Source of the DNA: Pachypanchax playfairii
Lineage: Eukaryota; Chordata; Actinopteri; Cyprinodontiformes; Aplocheilidae
Assembly (NCBI GenBank): GCA_006937955.1
Contig: SSNP01000122.1
Span: 232,077 to 296,076, forward strand
Length of the DNA stretch: 64,000 nucleotides
Reading direction: 5' to 3'
Below are positions 36,439-50,100 of this stretch, piece after piece. Position numbers and translations under genes: made by a program. The stretch's first letter is position 1. Every line of letters starts with the position of its first letter. The notes under the pieces were generated by a model. The model saw nothing but the letters and a program-made list of their open reading frames with translations, searched no databases and was not told the DNA's origin.

Positions 36439-36937
36439 AGTATTAACCTGTAATATGAAACATTTTCTAAAAAATGTTAGGAAACACTGATTTACAGACC
36501 TTTCAATCTGTCTGTGTCAAGATTCGGCTGCAACTCATTAATATTCATTATTTGAATTTGCTGGACTCAGATTGGCTAACAAACTAGCCTATGAGAGCAC
36601 GGCTTCCTGTTTCCTCCCCATTTCGCATGGCAACAGTGCACCGAGTCTCATCCGGTTTGATACGTGTTTATGCTAACAGCTTTTAACCAGCAGCATGCTA
36701 GGTGTGGTTTCAACTGCCAGAGCTGATGAATAATAAAGAGCAAAGGAGTTGTGACGTAACAAGTACATACCTTTTGAACTCTGGTTTTATCTCCACCTGC
36801 GTAGTTTGAGAGATTAAAACTGAAAGAGAAGTTGTTGACCTGTTTTCACACCCACTATGAAGGTAAGAACACCTGTGGAGCTAAAAAATTCAACACAAAC
36901 CTCAGAAAAACCGTTTTTAATGGAAGGGCCTCTTTAA
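36439..36937 (-). mobile_element. TTAA MITE, family of the foldback arms, copy C (truncated)
   Basis: Reverse orientation. The outer end is intact (GGGCCTCTTTAA at 36937) and carries the landmarks CGTAGTTTGAGAGATTAAAAC and CACCCACTATGAAGGTAAGA. The other end stops inside the family sequence near TATTAACCTGTAATATG, so about 40 bp and one TTAA are missing. Confidence 0.87.
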
Positions 36938-37019
36938 TTCAATACTGTCCTTGATAACTCCTCATCACACTACACAATACTGATCTGTACACACACATCC
37001 ACTTCTGCATAGAAGTTTA

Positions 37020-37180
37020 TACGTATATATATATATGTACTGTATGTATGTATATGTATGTGTATCTTATACTCTCATTGGCGCTGCACAAATGGCTGCC
37101 TCGGGGAGTGAGAGTGAAAACATGTGTCCAATTAATTGCCCCTCGGGGATAAATAAAGTTTCTTCTGATTCCGATTAAAA
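37020..37180 (+). repeat. TATG-rich microsatellite and retroelement 3' tail
   Basis: A (TATG)n/AT run at 37020-37060 is followed by CTGCCTCGGGGAGTGAG and TTGCCCCTCGGGGATAAATA ending TTCTGATTCCGATT, the style of a fish non-LTR or SINE tail. Confidence 0.55.
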
Positions 37181-37184
37181 TACA

Positions 37185-38995
37185 GTCTGATCTGCTTCAG
37201 AGTTGATTTCAACTGCCCAAGTGTTATTCTAAAACTTTCTGATATACATGAGTTAAAGTGTAGAGGGGAGTGTATCAGTGTTCTGCCAACCGGCTTCAGT
37301 TTTACTTCCATTTTCCACCTGAAACAGGGATTGTGTCTGTGGAAGGAATTAATCAGAAACCTCATTAGACAAGATAACGTTGTGCTGACGGTTGATGATG
37401 TTGATGTTACGATAAGGCAGGTTTGATCAAGCCCCATACTGGAAACCTATCAAGGGTTTAACTCCTCGTATCCAGTGACCCCTGCAGACAGGACAACCAC
37501 CACAGAACCAGTAGTTCATTTAGTTTTAAAAGCTAAAGAAGAAACTGGAAACTATCTGAAAGTGTGAATCTAAATCTGAAGAGTTTGGAGCTGAATAAAC
37601 CTTTGAAGAAGAGTTAAAACCAAATCTGTGGGAGTTTAATCAACATTAGACTTTTTGCTGCATTTTCAGATCTTCATTCCGCCAGAATTTTTTCATTTAC
37701 TCTAAACTCTTGCAACACAACTACACTGTTTAAACGTGGTACATATTTCTGTTCAGTAAGAGAGTGTAATAAATAATGAATTAGTTAGGACATCCAGCCT
37801 GGTGACACACCAGATAAAATAGTGGAATAAAAGCTTCTCATGTTTTTCATGATAACGTGGTGGTTTGACATGTGTGGCTGCATTCAGACACATTAATATA
37901 CAGCTAATTTCATTTAGAAATAAAGATTTAACAATCCTTAATGTGTAAAAAGAGATCCAAGATTTTTTTTGCTGGTTTTACCTGAATCAATCCTGAATCT
38001 TCCTCTCCACAAATCCCTCCCTAAAGTTCTACTGTTGGCTTTTTGATTCATCACCTGATCCTTTCAGAAGGAGCAAAAAACCCAAACGTTCCTACTCAAA
38101 TACAAATATCCTACTTGCTGCACTGCTGTTTTGAGTAACTCTATGCTCAGATGAAAAATTAACTTTGGTTTATGTTTTACTTACCCAGGATGAAGTGTTC
38201 TGCATTTCGATGGTCCTAAACACACCCTGCAAGTGCTGCATTAAATATTGATTACAGTATGATGCACATCAACCCCTTAGCATATATTTATTTCTTTAAT
38301 TGGTAGCATGTGTAACCTTATGTAACACTTGAACTGCAGCACAAAACAGATCAAAGCAGATCTATTTAATTTAGTGATTTGTGACAGAGATAAAAACATG
38401 AGTGGAGATACATTATATAAGCATACGTCTAATAATACTGAACAGTTTTCAATTCCTGCTGATGCTGCAGCCTCAGTGTTTAGAGATGAGCAGGAAAATA
38501 GACAAATGATGGCATGTAAGGTGAGTAATCAGCAGGGAACTGCAGATCTGATCACAAGATGCTGCCTGGGATCATCCCTCGTGGAGAATTTGTAAACCTA
38601 TAATGGTTTTTACACCAATATGAGGAAACGTCATGGCTGAGAAATCCTGTTCAACAGCCTGAACAGATATCCAATAGGTCATTTAGCACTTACAACCCAA
38701 GATTTACACTCACACAGCCTGCAGATTACAAATAATAATATATATTTTTTGAAAACAGGATGTTTTGATTGATGTGTGGAAAAATCCACCATCAAAGGGT
38801 AGAATTTCCACCACTTACATAGTTTAAAATATCATGTGCAAAATTCAATCATTTGTTTTTTTGTGTGCATGTAAAGAGGGGTCCTCTTACACTTACACTA
38901 TGGTATCATTTATCATTTATTTTTTTGTCTTAAATAATACAATAAATATACTACAAATGGACATTGGCTTTGGTAAAGTTACAGGTTCATTGAAA
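37185..38995. other. Intergenic stretch downstream of col5a1, no recognised gene
   Basis: AT-rich. The 88-codon frame at 38329-38595 has no family resemblance. No repeat ends were seen. Confidence 0.5.
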
Positions 38996-38999
38996 ACTT

Positions 39000-41027
39000 G
39001 CATTGAAAAAAAGGATGTAATCTGATGAAATGAAGCGCTGAGTGAAAGATCAAGTGGCTCTACAAGCTTTAAAACAAGAGAAAAAAACTTTACAATTTCA
39101 TGCATACAGATACGTTTTAATGCTTCAAAAGAGATACAGGAATAGAAGCCCACAGTAAATTAGAATTTATTGACATAAAAACCTATATGATCCTCTACCC
39201 TCTCATCCTTATTACACAGGTTTGGCAAAACTGTGAAAACAGACTTTTATGGAAACCTACAGAATAAAAGAAAACAATGGTGGCATCACCGCTGGTTCTG
39301 AAAACTAACATTTAAAAATGTATAAAAAGTCTTTAAAAAGTTGTCTGTTTTATTACGAGGAAAAGTAAATTGGGGATGTGCTGCAAAACCATGAAACATA
39401 AAGCCAAAGAGCTACAAGCATATCAAGTTATCTAAACAGAAACGGTTCAAGTCACATACTTTTAAGTTTCTTTTTTTAAAAAAAAGGAAATAAAAAAATC
39501 CTATGTATAAAGCTGCAAAAATATCTGTGGTAGATACTAGTGGTCATAAGCATAGAGTTGCATAGTTTGAACAAAAAGCAGTTATTATTACATGCAGAGC
39601 GAGAGGTTACACACAGAGAGACATTAAAAAGGCTTAAAGCTATCAGTGAAAATATTTGGAAGAGTTCAAAGTCTCGCTCAGCAAATATAAAAATGATCTG
39701 TGTCTCCCTTTGACCCAGTCACCACCTTTTCTTTTTTATTTCATTAACTCCACCGGTGTGATGTGGCACAGGAGATCTGAGTAGTGCAGCAGTAACACGC
39801 ACAACCAAAAGGTGCGACCTTTTCCTCTCGTTGGTCTGCTGTAGCAGGAAGTAACGTGGGAAATAAGGCTGCTCTGATGGGAGAGCAGATATGAAAATAG
39901 AAAAAAATTTAAATTAAAGCAAAGTTCCGGCTCGGTCGGTGTTGAAGCAAGTCAAAGGTCTGTTGCCTCTGAGGATGTTTACTGTCACCACAAACTTTCT
40001 TTTATTCAAACAACACAAACTAGAAAAATACATAGCACCACAGAAAAAGAGAAATAGCACCTAGTTTTTGATTTCATTAAAATGTGACATCTCCTTCCAC
40101 TGCATAGATGATTATTTCAGCAAACATACACAGGCTGTTTATTAAGTTAATGATATTTCCACTGAGGTGGCAGATTTTTGGTTTAATGTTTGTATCAGAG
40201 GGCTCTGACAGTTTGCAGACAATTGTCACATTAAATCACAGATATTTTTGTCTTTATTAAATTACAAGAAAGTGTGCTCCATAAAAACAGGATTTCCAAT
40301 CTCTTTTGTTAGTTTTTTTTTTTTACTTTACATGTCAAATATAAGTACTTTGAATGTGTTTCGACAATTTAGCTGTTCCACGGTCTCCTACCTCACAATT
40401 ACTGAAGTCACATGCATGTTTTGAAGCCAGAAGAAATAAACATTACAAGGAACAATATACAGAATGTACTTACAAACTTAAAAAATCATATATAAACATA
40501 TATATGGTCCATTCAAGGGAAGATGGCGAAACAATCATGAACAAACGAAGCTCCCGGTGTGATGAGCGAACAAACGCAGGTGGAAACAAGAAACATGAGA
40601 TCAAACTAAAAGGAAAAGCAAAAGAGCCAAATCGGATGGAGTTTGTGGTAAATACTGGGACCATCTGGAACGGCTGTATCTCACAGGGTTGGGGGGGCAA
40701 TCAAGTGTTATGTCATGCAGTTATATCGTGTGTGTGTGTGTGTGTGTGTGTGTGAGTCTGTTGTGTATCAGGAATGATGTGAAATCCAGTTTCAAAACTT
40801 GCATGTGATAGAGAAGGCACACTGAGGTTTCAAGGTTGTTTCCTCTCTATTCCTTTCGAATTTCACTGAATTCTCAACTAAATTTCATTCATTTTTGCTC
40901 TATGGAAACAGTTTTTTTTTTGTTGGTTTTCTTTTTTACAAATAGAAATGTCCTTTTTTCTTTTTGAGAAAATAAAAATAGGCTTTTGTTTTTTTTTTTC
41001 CTCCTTTTTCCCAGTGAAAAGTCTTAG
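39000..41027 (-). other. Probable 3' untranslated region of col5a1
   Basis: About 2 kb after the stop codon shows no recognisable transposon, unlike the rest of the intergenic part, which fits a long 3' UTR. Minus-strand AATAAA hexamers lie at 40253-40258, 40138-40143, 40001-40006, 39349-39354 and 39166-39171. Which are used cannot be told from sequence. The far limit given here is a guess. Confidence 0.5.
40725..40756. repeat. (GT)n microsatellite, within the presumed col5a1 3' UTR
   Basis: About 13 pure TG dinucleotides. On the transcribed strand this would be a (CA)n tract in the mRNA. Confidence 0.95.
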
Positions 41028-41174
41028 TTAGCCGATGAAACAGACAGGCCCCACTTCAAATCCAAACTTCTGTGTGGAACCTCCGAAGTCATTGAACATG
41101 ATGTCCACAAAAGGCACTTGTTCCACCTTTGGTGTGTTGATCTCCAGTACTGTCTTTTCGTAGCCCTTTTTCAA
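41028..41174 (-). CDS. col5a1: col5a1 coding exon 1 from the 3' end: C-propeptide terminus and stop
   Basis: 147 bp, 48 codons plus TAA at 41028-41030. It begins LKKGYEKTVLEINTPK after a cctccacag acceptor and ends KFGFEVGPVCFIG. The VDIMFNDFG run favours alpha1(V); alpha1(XI) has VDVMINDFG. It carries one of the conserved C-propeptide cysteines. Confidence 0.95.
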   Translation of the reverse strand: MKKGYEKTVLEINTPKVEQVPFVDIMFNDFGGSTQKFGFEVGPVCFIG

Positions 41175-44100
41175 CTGTGGAGGAGAGCACACGCAGCAAG
41201 AGGTGGAATTAATGTGTGAACAAAACAATGAATACATCCCACCCTGTTATCCACTGAGCTGATTTAAAGGCAGCAGGGCCATTCCTCTCACAGTGTTCAT
41301 CAAAGGTACTCAAGGCTGCAGACAATTTTAATAACTTACTGCGCAGCCATCGACCAGGGTACGGATGTAAGGGTTGTTATCATAAGACATCTCCTCATCA
41401 TTGGAGCCCAGGAAGCGGATGGCCTTGTCGTAGTTGTCTTGCTCCTGGTCGTACCAAGCCACAGACTGGTAGCAGTTGTACGTCATGTTCTGGCGGGCTG
41501 CTGCGCTCAGCAACCGCAGGAAAGTCATCTGGACCACGCCGATGGGGTTATCCTCTGCATCCACATATGAGAGCTGAAGAAAAGACACCACAGATATAGA
41601 TGAACATTCAAACTTCACACAGAGAGTTGGGAGGAGAATAAACAAGTGGAACAGGGTAAATCCTGCAGACATGAATAATTTAATGCTCATATTGTGCAGT
41701 GCTTTTAATAATTAAGAGTAATTTTGTTGACATATATTACTTGTATTACCATCCTCTACAGGTACTAACTTTACAAAATGTCGGGTGCCTATAATATAAT
41801 ATAATATAATATAATATAATATAATATAATATAATATAATATAATATAATATAATATAATATAATATAATTAATATAATATAATATAATATAATATAATA
41901 TAATATAATATAATATAATATAATATAATATAATATAATATAATATAATATAATATAATATAATATAATATAATATATAAACATTGTTTCTCACCTGTAC
42001 TACATCTACAAGTGTTGAACTGTTAGCAACGGAGGAAAGCAGAGTTGATTAGTCTATCTTGGTATATGTCTATGATAATCAAGTTATAGTCTTTGAGCCA
42101 GAGACATAAACCTGAAAGTCTCACCCACTCACCTGCCCGTCATTATGGTGTTTATTAAGCACTAAAAAATTAAATACAGCTAAAAGTTTAACAACAACAA
42201 TATAATATTTTAACATGCAGCTGCAAGGTAAGAAGTAAACTAACAGAAGTCCAGACCTGGAAAAATTATTTGGGGAGAATTTCTATTTCTTATTCAGGTA
42301 AATGTCTCATTGAGTTAAAATGTGCCACTCAGGAGGACCGTCCTTACTGCTTCCTGTGTCTAGTTCTATATATGGTCTATGACAGCAGCACCTGTACATA
42401 TGATATTTTGGCTTCACTTTTGTATAGCAGAAGATGTCTAAGACCCATTAACCATGTATTAATAACTAATCTGGCTGCAGGCATTTCACATTTCTATAAA
42501 AAATATCTGTTCATCTGTCTAAAAATGCCTGAAGGCAACTGACAAATTCATCAAAATATTTCCACTTTTTTCACCGTTTGGATTTCTAAGCTCCTCTTAT
42601 GATGTATCGTTGTGTTCTATTTCCATCTCCTGCTGTAGTTTCGTGTGACCTCAGTGAAGGATCAGTGTCATCATTTAAGCCTTGAGCCTCTAAAACTCCA
42701 ACACTGTGGAGACAGTTTGGTTTGAAACTGTGTGCAACAAACTTGTTACACAGATAGTGTCTTAAAATGATAGGAAACACCTATAAAATAGTTTTAAAAC
42801 TTTGAGACAAATTTCTATTTTATATATATTTATATATTTTATGACATGTAACGTACTCGTTAGATGCATAAAGAACATTCTCTGTTATATTTCCACTTTT
42901 GAAGTTGAGGATTTGAGTTTCATTGCATTTTAATTATTTAATTTACTTTCCTTTGTGTTACAGCATCCCTATCATTCATCCAAACACATCTATTCTTTAT
43001 TTGACTCTCAGCTCACCTGCTTAACACTAATAAAAAAATCACCTGTCCCAATACTTACACTATTTCTCTAACTAATTGCCAGATATGGTCATTTCCTGCT
43101 GTTTGTTTTTAGTTCCTTCTGGATTCATTTATATTCCTCCTTTGTGTGAGTTTCATTTTTTTAGCGTTTCATTTTTATCATTAAAGTGTTATTTTTCAAC
43201 AACCTCATCACAATCAATTTGTTTTATAGACACCTGTTTTGTTTATTTTCTTAACCATAACAGCTGGTAAATATTTGACTAAAAATACAAAAGAAATAAC
43301 AAATATGAGCAAATTTGAACAAATCCCTGAAAATCTAATGTTGAAAAGAGGAAATATGCTGTTGTAATGATACGCTAATTGTCTTATAATTAACCTAGAA
43401 TCCCCATCCTCCCGCTTTTTGTGCTCATATTATAGGAAACCAAGCATTATCCTATTAATAGGATTAGTAATCCTGACTGATTAGGGAGATTTGGAGCAGT
43501 CCCAGTTTATTTCAATGTCCCTAAATTATAATCTGAATACCAACCATCGGAAATCCTTTAGATCCACATGATCGCTTCGCCTTTCAGACAAACGAGACTC
43601 ACGGTTACATGCAGAAGTCATGCCATGCAGCCAAAGCAGCGCGCCATCTGAGTCATTATATTGTCTTCCTTGACTTGTCCGTGTGCATGAGCCAGCATTT
43701 GCACAGACACACATACACATGCACAACCAACGTCACAGTGCTGACCTCATTTTGATCTGATTGTGCAGCAAGTTAGTGCCACAGTTTGTACTTTGTGACT
43801 GATTAGCATCAAATAAATCAGAGTGTTTAATATCAGCACTGTGGTAAATTCCCCCATGTGTCCCGCCGCTCTTCACTGCGTGTGGACGCAGCCCGACATC
43901 TCAAAGGAAACATTACCTCTTTGTCATCACAGTCGCAAGTCAACAGAGAAGTACCTGGGAGATGACTGAGTGCCTGACCTGTCTGACTCAGAGCTACTCG
44001 GGTTCAACAGGAAAGTGAATTGAAGAAATCTGCTGCTTTATGAGCAGAACAAGAATGTTGTGATGAGACAAGAAGTTGTTGAGATTCATAAATTTAGCAA

Positions 44101-47100
44101 GAGTGAAAGTTAAAAAAAAACAAGCTCTTTTGTCAAAGTAGCATCAAGGCACCCAGTCATATTAAAGAGATGCTCATATAATGGATAAGAGTTATGGAGG
44201 AGTGGATCAGTTTACTTTTATATCAAGATTCTGTTGTCCAGACAAATATGAGGACTTTTTATTTCTACTGTCCTCTGAAGTTTTCTTAAGAAGTAACACA
44301 ATGATTTTATTGATGAATTAATTTATGTCAATAAAATACCAAACAAGCTCTAATAACCAAGTTGTTTCAGTGTATATACGTTTTCTATCTTATATTTTTT
44401 CACCATATTTGCAGGAGTCGTGGAGATTTGACATGACTGTTATTTGCTTAGATTATTACAGTGTTTCTGCTTCAGGATTAAATCCAATATGGTAATTACA
44501 TACCCTGTATAAAATGTAGAACATATCTGTTACATATTGTCTATATATAGGATACACAACCCTCTCCTCCATCTCCCTCCCAGAGCATCTCTTGTTTCTT
44601 GCTGGACCAAATCTTGTGTTGAATCATACTTTTCAAAAACTCAAGAACCAACAAGCAAAGTGCCAGGCTTATTAACATACTTGACAGTGCAGAACCAGAA
44701 CCATGCAGAGCCTCAAGCCCACAGAGTCCCAACCTCAGTCAGGACCCCGGAACCGCAGGCAGAACCACTTACCAGGGAACCTCTCTTGTAGTGACTATAC
44801 CAAGTGCCTGGTGAGTCTTTGGGCCATTTTGCCATTTTGCTCTGGAAAAATATGAGAGGCATTCAGGGAGGAGACAGGGGAAGGTTGGGAGTCTGGCTTA
44901 CCAGTTTACCACGTTTGAATTCACTGAACCAGGAACCGGGAGTCTCCTTTACCCAGGATGTGAGCCTAGTCTGGGGACATGGATCATCAAAAAGGCAGAG
45001 GAAGAGGAGGAGGGATAAAAAACAGTACTGTTAAAGGAAGGAAATAAATTCAACAGAAATCCCACACCCTCTCTCATCTATTCGTCTTTGTTCTCAGAAG
45101 AGTCCTCCAGACCTGAAACAGTGAGATCAAGCAGAGCTGCCAGACCAGAACGGACAGAAAGATAAAACACTCGTTTCAACTTCTTGAGCTGTTGTATGAT
45201 ACATGACATCAAAACACAGTAAAATACAACCAAATTCTCTAAATGAAGTAACAAGTAAATAAAAAGAACTTTCTCATGTTTAATATTTTTATAGCAGAAG
45301 AAGAAACTGATGAATGTAAATTATTTGATGGTGGTTTTTCCATCCAAAAATATACATGACACACTGTTTCAACTGTCAGTGTTGACAGCAATAAATCTAC
45401 TTAAAGTAATCTGATTTATACTGTAGGTTTGTTGTTAAACCAGGAACTACTGTATCAACTGGAGTTATAGCAACATCATAAATAAGGCAGTTTTATTTGT
45501 GGCAAATTCTTTAGGGAAGCCTTTACTTTAATAATAATAATACTGCTGAATATTTTACTTGTCTTCTGTGTTGTATTTGTTAAAAAACAAAGAAAAAACC
45601 CTTTAATATATACTTATACATTTTGTATAGTACAAATTGCAGCTGGCAGCTAATAGCTGCTGAAAAATTCATGAGCATTCAGTGAATAATTAAGAAATAA
45701 TGAAGCAGTAGTTCCACTGCAGCTAAAGCTCTGTTGTACTGCATTGCAGCGAGGGTGCTCTGACTTTGTTGTGCCATTTTCAAAAATGTGACTTTACCCA
45801 ACAGGTTGCAGGTCCAATGCCCTGAGCCACCATGCTGATGAATGGTTCTATAATTAGGGAGCAGAATTTGATATGAAGCTGTCATCAATAGGCCAGAGAT
45901 CCCTTATCTCTATAAAATGGAACCTATTAACCCCCCGGTGCTTTGAAGGTAACCTTCACTGGTTTCACACCAGAGAGGACGGAGCAGAAGAGGAAACACA
46001 TCCTGCGTCTTCATCCTGTGTTTTTATTACAGCGTGGGCAGTGTGCTCTTTCATAACAATCACACCCATCTCAAACATGTGGGAGCGTTTTCTTGTGCCA
46101 AGCCTGACAGCGGGGGTTATTCTCTCTACCTCCGATGAGTTGGCTTCATTACACTCAGATTAAGCAAACCCCGCCCTCTTGTGAGGCATGCTGAGTGTGA
46201 TCATTAAAACATGGCTGTAGCATTGGCCCATCACACAACCCTTAAGCTGTCAGAGACAGTGTTCAACCTATTTCTCACTCTACACACTCATAGATAATGA
46301 ACTAAAGACCCTCTGAATGAGCCTGTCAAAGGCTGTAATATGTGACAGAACTCTTTAAATTAAAGGTAATACACACACACACAGAGACATGTTTGTTTTG
46401 TTATCTTTATGGGGACCGTCCATTGACTTCCATTGATTTTAGTAACTAGATTTATACCTAACCCAAACCCTTTTCCTAACCTTAACCATTACTGATCTAT
46501 AACTAACCCTAAGACTAACTAAACTATTCACACCATACCTATAAACCTAACCCCTAACCCTAAAAAGGGGAGTCCCCCTCATGGGGACCAGGCTTCGGTC
46601 CCCACAAGAACCCTCGGACCCCAGAAAGATAGTAAAAGTCAGGAAACGGGTCCCCAGGAGGTCAGAAATACAAACAAACACACACACACACACACACACA
46701 CACGATTGGAAGAGTTGGTGAATGTTTGAGCTTTGGTGTCTCAGTGCAGTTAAACTTGTAAAATAACTGATAAATCATCTCCCACACCTTCCTGTCATCA
46801 CATCATCACACTATAAATAAAATTAAATGAATGAATCACAGTGAGTGATTACACTGAAGCTAATTATGCTGCTAACGGAGTAAATGTTGTGTTAGATCTG
46901 GAGATATTAAGGTGCTTTGTTCCATATGTAAGAAGAAGAAAGCAACCGTTTACCTCTGAACAGCTGATCAGACACGGCTTTTCTGTCAATCTCAAGCTTT
47001 GAGGATGAAAAAAGTAGGAATGTTGCTTTTTTGTGAAATCCTCTCTCTCTCTGCACACTGTCATCTAAACCTGTTGTCTCTCTTGTGTGAGTACAGGAGA

Positions 47101-50100
47101 GAATACAGACGTACCCCTTCAGATTTTTTATCTGGGAAGATGCAGCTCTCTCCTCCTGCTGTGAAGTTGCAGTAAACCTTGAAGGAGTCCCGTGAGCAGC
47201 CCTGGTTTGGATCAATCCAGTATTCACCTGCAGAGATGAAGAGAGACAGAAAATGAGAAGTTCAGATTATAGATCGATGTGTATTATCTGAACTGCGATC
47301 ACTAATTATACATAAATACTGACTTCTGTGAAAACACAATCTGTTTACATCAAAACAGAAAAGGAAGAATTTATTCTGTTCTAGGTAAAAATCAAACACT
47401 TATAAAACACAGTAAAAAAAAACCTTTCTAGTATCCTAGTTTTAACAGAAGATTGATTTTTGACATAAAAAGAGTAAATAATTAAAGAGCGACCAAATAA
47501 TCACTCAACAGGCAAAAAGTTGCATTTGTATTTAAGACAAAAATAGAAAAAACAAAAGAGATGTTCAAGATACGGCAGATAAATATAGCAAATACGTTTT
47601 CAAAAAATGTGTATGTTTAATGTAGATCTAAGAAAACAACTTTTCTAATAAAATGATGTTCCACTGAAGGCGTTCTGGTTCCCCCCTTAGTTACGTGTTT
47701 TTGTGTGCAGAGCTTAAGAATTTCAACAAACCATCAGGGAAATCGGGATGGCAGAGCTGCAGATCTTTGCAGGTACGAGCGGGGTTGCTCATCGTGCCAA
47801 GTGGGTGCTTCATCTGCTCGATCTCCAGCTTCAGTGAGTTCAGGGAGCCAAAGATTTCCTCCATGCCGTCATCGTAGTCCTTGTAGTTGGCATCCACACC
47901 TGCTGCATCATCCACCAGCTGGCTGGCGTCTATGTTCCTGCGTGTTCGGCCCTTAATGGGAGCGTGGATGGGAAGTGGGTGGATGACATCACCAGGAGGG
48001 CCCTGTTATGAAGAGATGAAAGGAGATAAATCCTTAGAGATAAAAACAGGGTAAATAACTATCAATCGGGTGAAAATAATGATGATGATCCTGTTAATTA
48101 AAAGTAAAGCGTGTACTCACAGGAGGGCCAGGAAGTCCAGGTGTACCGCTCTCTCCTTTTGGTCCTGTTTGACCCTGAGACAGAAATAAACCCATAAATA
48201 ACCTTCATGATATGAAACGAGTCATGATCCACGTTTTACTGCATCTAATATAATGTAAAACTTGTTAAACACTTACAGCTGAACCTTTGGCTCCTTTAGG
48301 ACCTGGAGGACCCTACAGATATAAATGTATATATAATTTGATATGTAAATTAACATAAACATACTGGCTGATGTATAACACATAGAATGTGTAGAAACTT
48401 ACAGGTAAACCAGGAGGACCGATGGGACCGATTGGACCTGTAGGACCAGCAATACCCTTAAGAAAAAAATGAAAGAAAGCAAATCAATAACAGATGATCA
48501 ATATCAAGACATGTGATCTATAAAATACATCATAGACTATCAATAAAATTCTGTAAAACAGCTGATTGGTGAAAAGCTCCTTTCAGGTCTGTTTCACTTA
48601 CATTGTCTCCTTTTGGACCAGATGATCCTGGAGGACCTGGAAGACCTCTGTCACCCTTTTCTCCCTGTTCACCTGGGGGACCAATGAGACCTATGAGACC
48701 CGGATGACCCTGAGGACACAAAACAAAATCAACTGTTAATAAAACTTTAACACAGTCTTTACAGTCTGACTCTGATCTTCAGCCAGAATCAAATAAATCT
48801 CATAAATCTAGAACTAGATTTGATGGTTTTATCATTAAGCTAATTTATTTTGGTCAGTTTGGGAGATGATTGAGTTCTTCACCTTTTCTCCTTTAACACC
48901 AGAGTCTCCTTTCAAGCCAGGTAAACCAGGAGGGCCCTGTCAGACATATAAGACATAGATTGTACAAACCACCCGATACATATTATATTTAAGATCACAG
49001 CGACAAGCCACTTCTTCTCACCATAGGTCCAGGAGGTCCATCCGGGCCTGGAGGACCAGGCAGTCCTTGCTCTCCCTTCACAGAAATACAGATTATTTAG
49101 TGGTTTTAGGCCCAACAGGTCCATGTAAACACAACTGGATTTTAATGTTTAGCCATTCACTGAAAATCTTGATTAAACAGCACAAACTACTTACAACTGC
49201 ACCTGGGATACCCCTAAGCCCTTCAGAACCAGGCTTTCCAGGTGATCCTTGGGGGCCAACAGGACCTGTCTTTCCTTGTGAACCTTCTAGACCAGGCTCT
49301 CCCTTTCAGGTAGACACAGGATCACACAAACCTTTTAGTTTCTTCCTAATTTAATCAATATATTGACAGTATTGTTTAAAAAACCTGAATAAGAATGATT
49401 ATTTTATTATATTAATTTATTTTTGAGGAGGGGGTAACTTACCTTAGCTCCTTTCTCTCCTTGTCTTCCCTCAGGTCCTGGTGCTCCAAGAGGCCCCTAT
49501 TTTAAAAAGTGTATTGATAAAGAATGATACCACAGAATATGATGTTCATATTTATATGATGAAGACCTTCAGACTGTACTCACTCTCTTTCCTGGTGGTC
49601 CAGATGGACCAGACTCTCCGGTGGGTCCAGGTGAACCCTGATTTAAAATATAAAGTTCATCAGTTTGTGTTTTTAAAAGGAACATGTAGAAATGTAACAA
49701 AACCACGTACAGGTTGACCCGCTTCCCCATCATCTCCCTTGTCACCAGGTGGACCATCTAAACCCTGAATTGGAATGAAACAGAATCTCAGTCAATAATA
49801 TTTACTGTTAAAAGACCCATAAAGACTTCGGCTTATTTACAATTAAAACTACAACTTTTAACAAACTTACAGCTGGACCTGGCTCTCCAGGTGGGCCAGG
49901 GTCTCCAGGAAAACCACTTGGACCCTGAAATTAAAAAGCAGCTTTTATTTTTACATCACTGTTATTGTCATTAGTACACTGATTTTAAATAAAAATGTGC
50001 TTTTAATGTTCCAGTTTCAGCAGGAAAACATCTTACTGGGCTTCCTTTGGGTCCATCATCTCCAGGTGGACCTTTAGGTCCAGGAGGTCCAGCAGCTCCA

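Noticed and set aside
40354..40755. 133-codon frame next to the collagen stop
   Set aside because: It lies on the opposite strand in the presumed 3' UTR and ends in translated GT repeat.
41712..41994. Frames of repeated Tyr-Ile-Leu
   Set aside because: Direct translation of the ATAAT array.
46391..46670. Interstitial telomere from a chromosome fusion
   Set aside because: The CCTAACC runs are short and irregular, and the whole 280-bp block recurs at 63217, so it is a dispersed repeat.
47691..47956. Plus-strand frames over the C-propeptide exon
   Set aside because: Shadows of the minus-strand coding exon.
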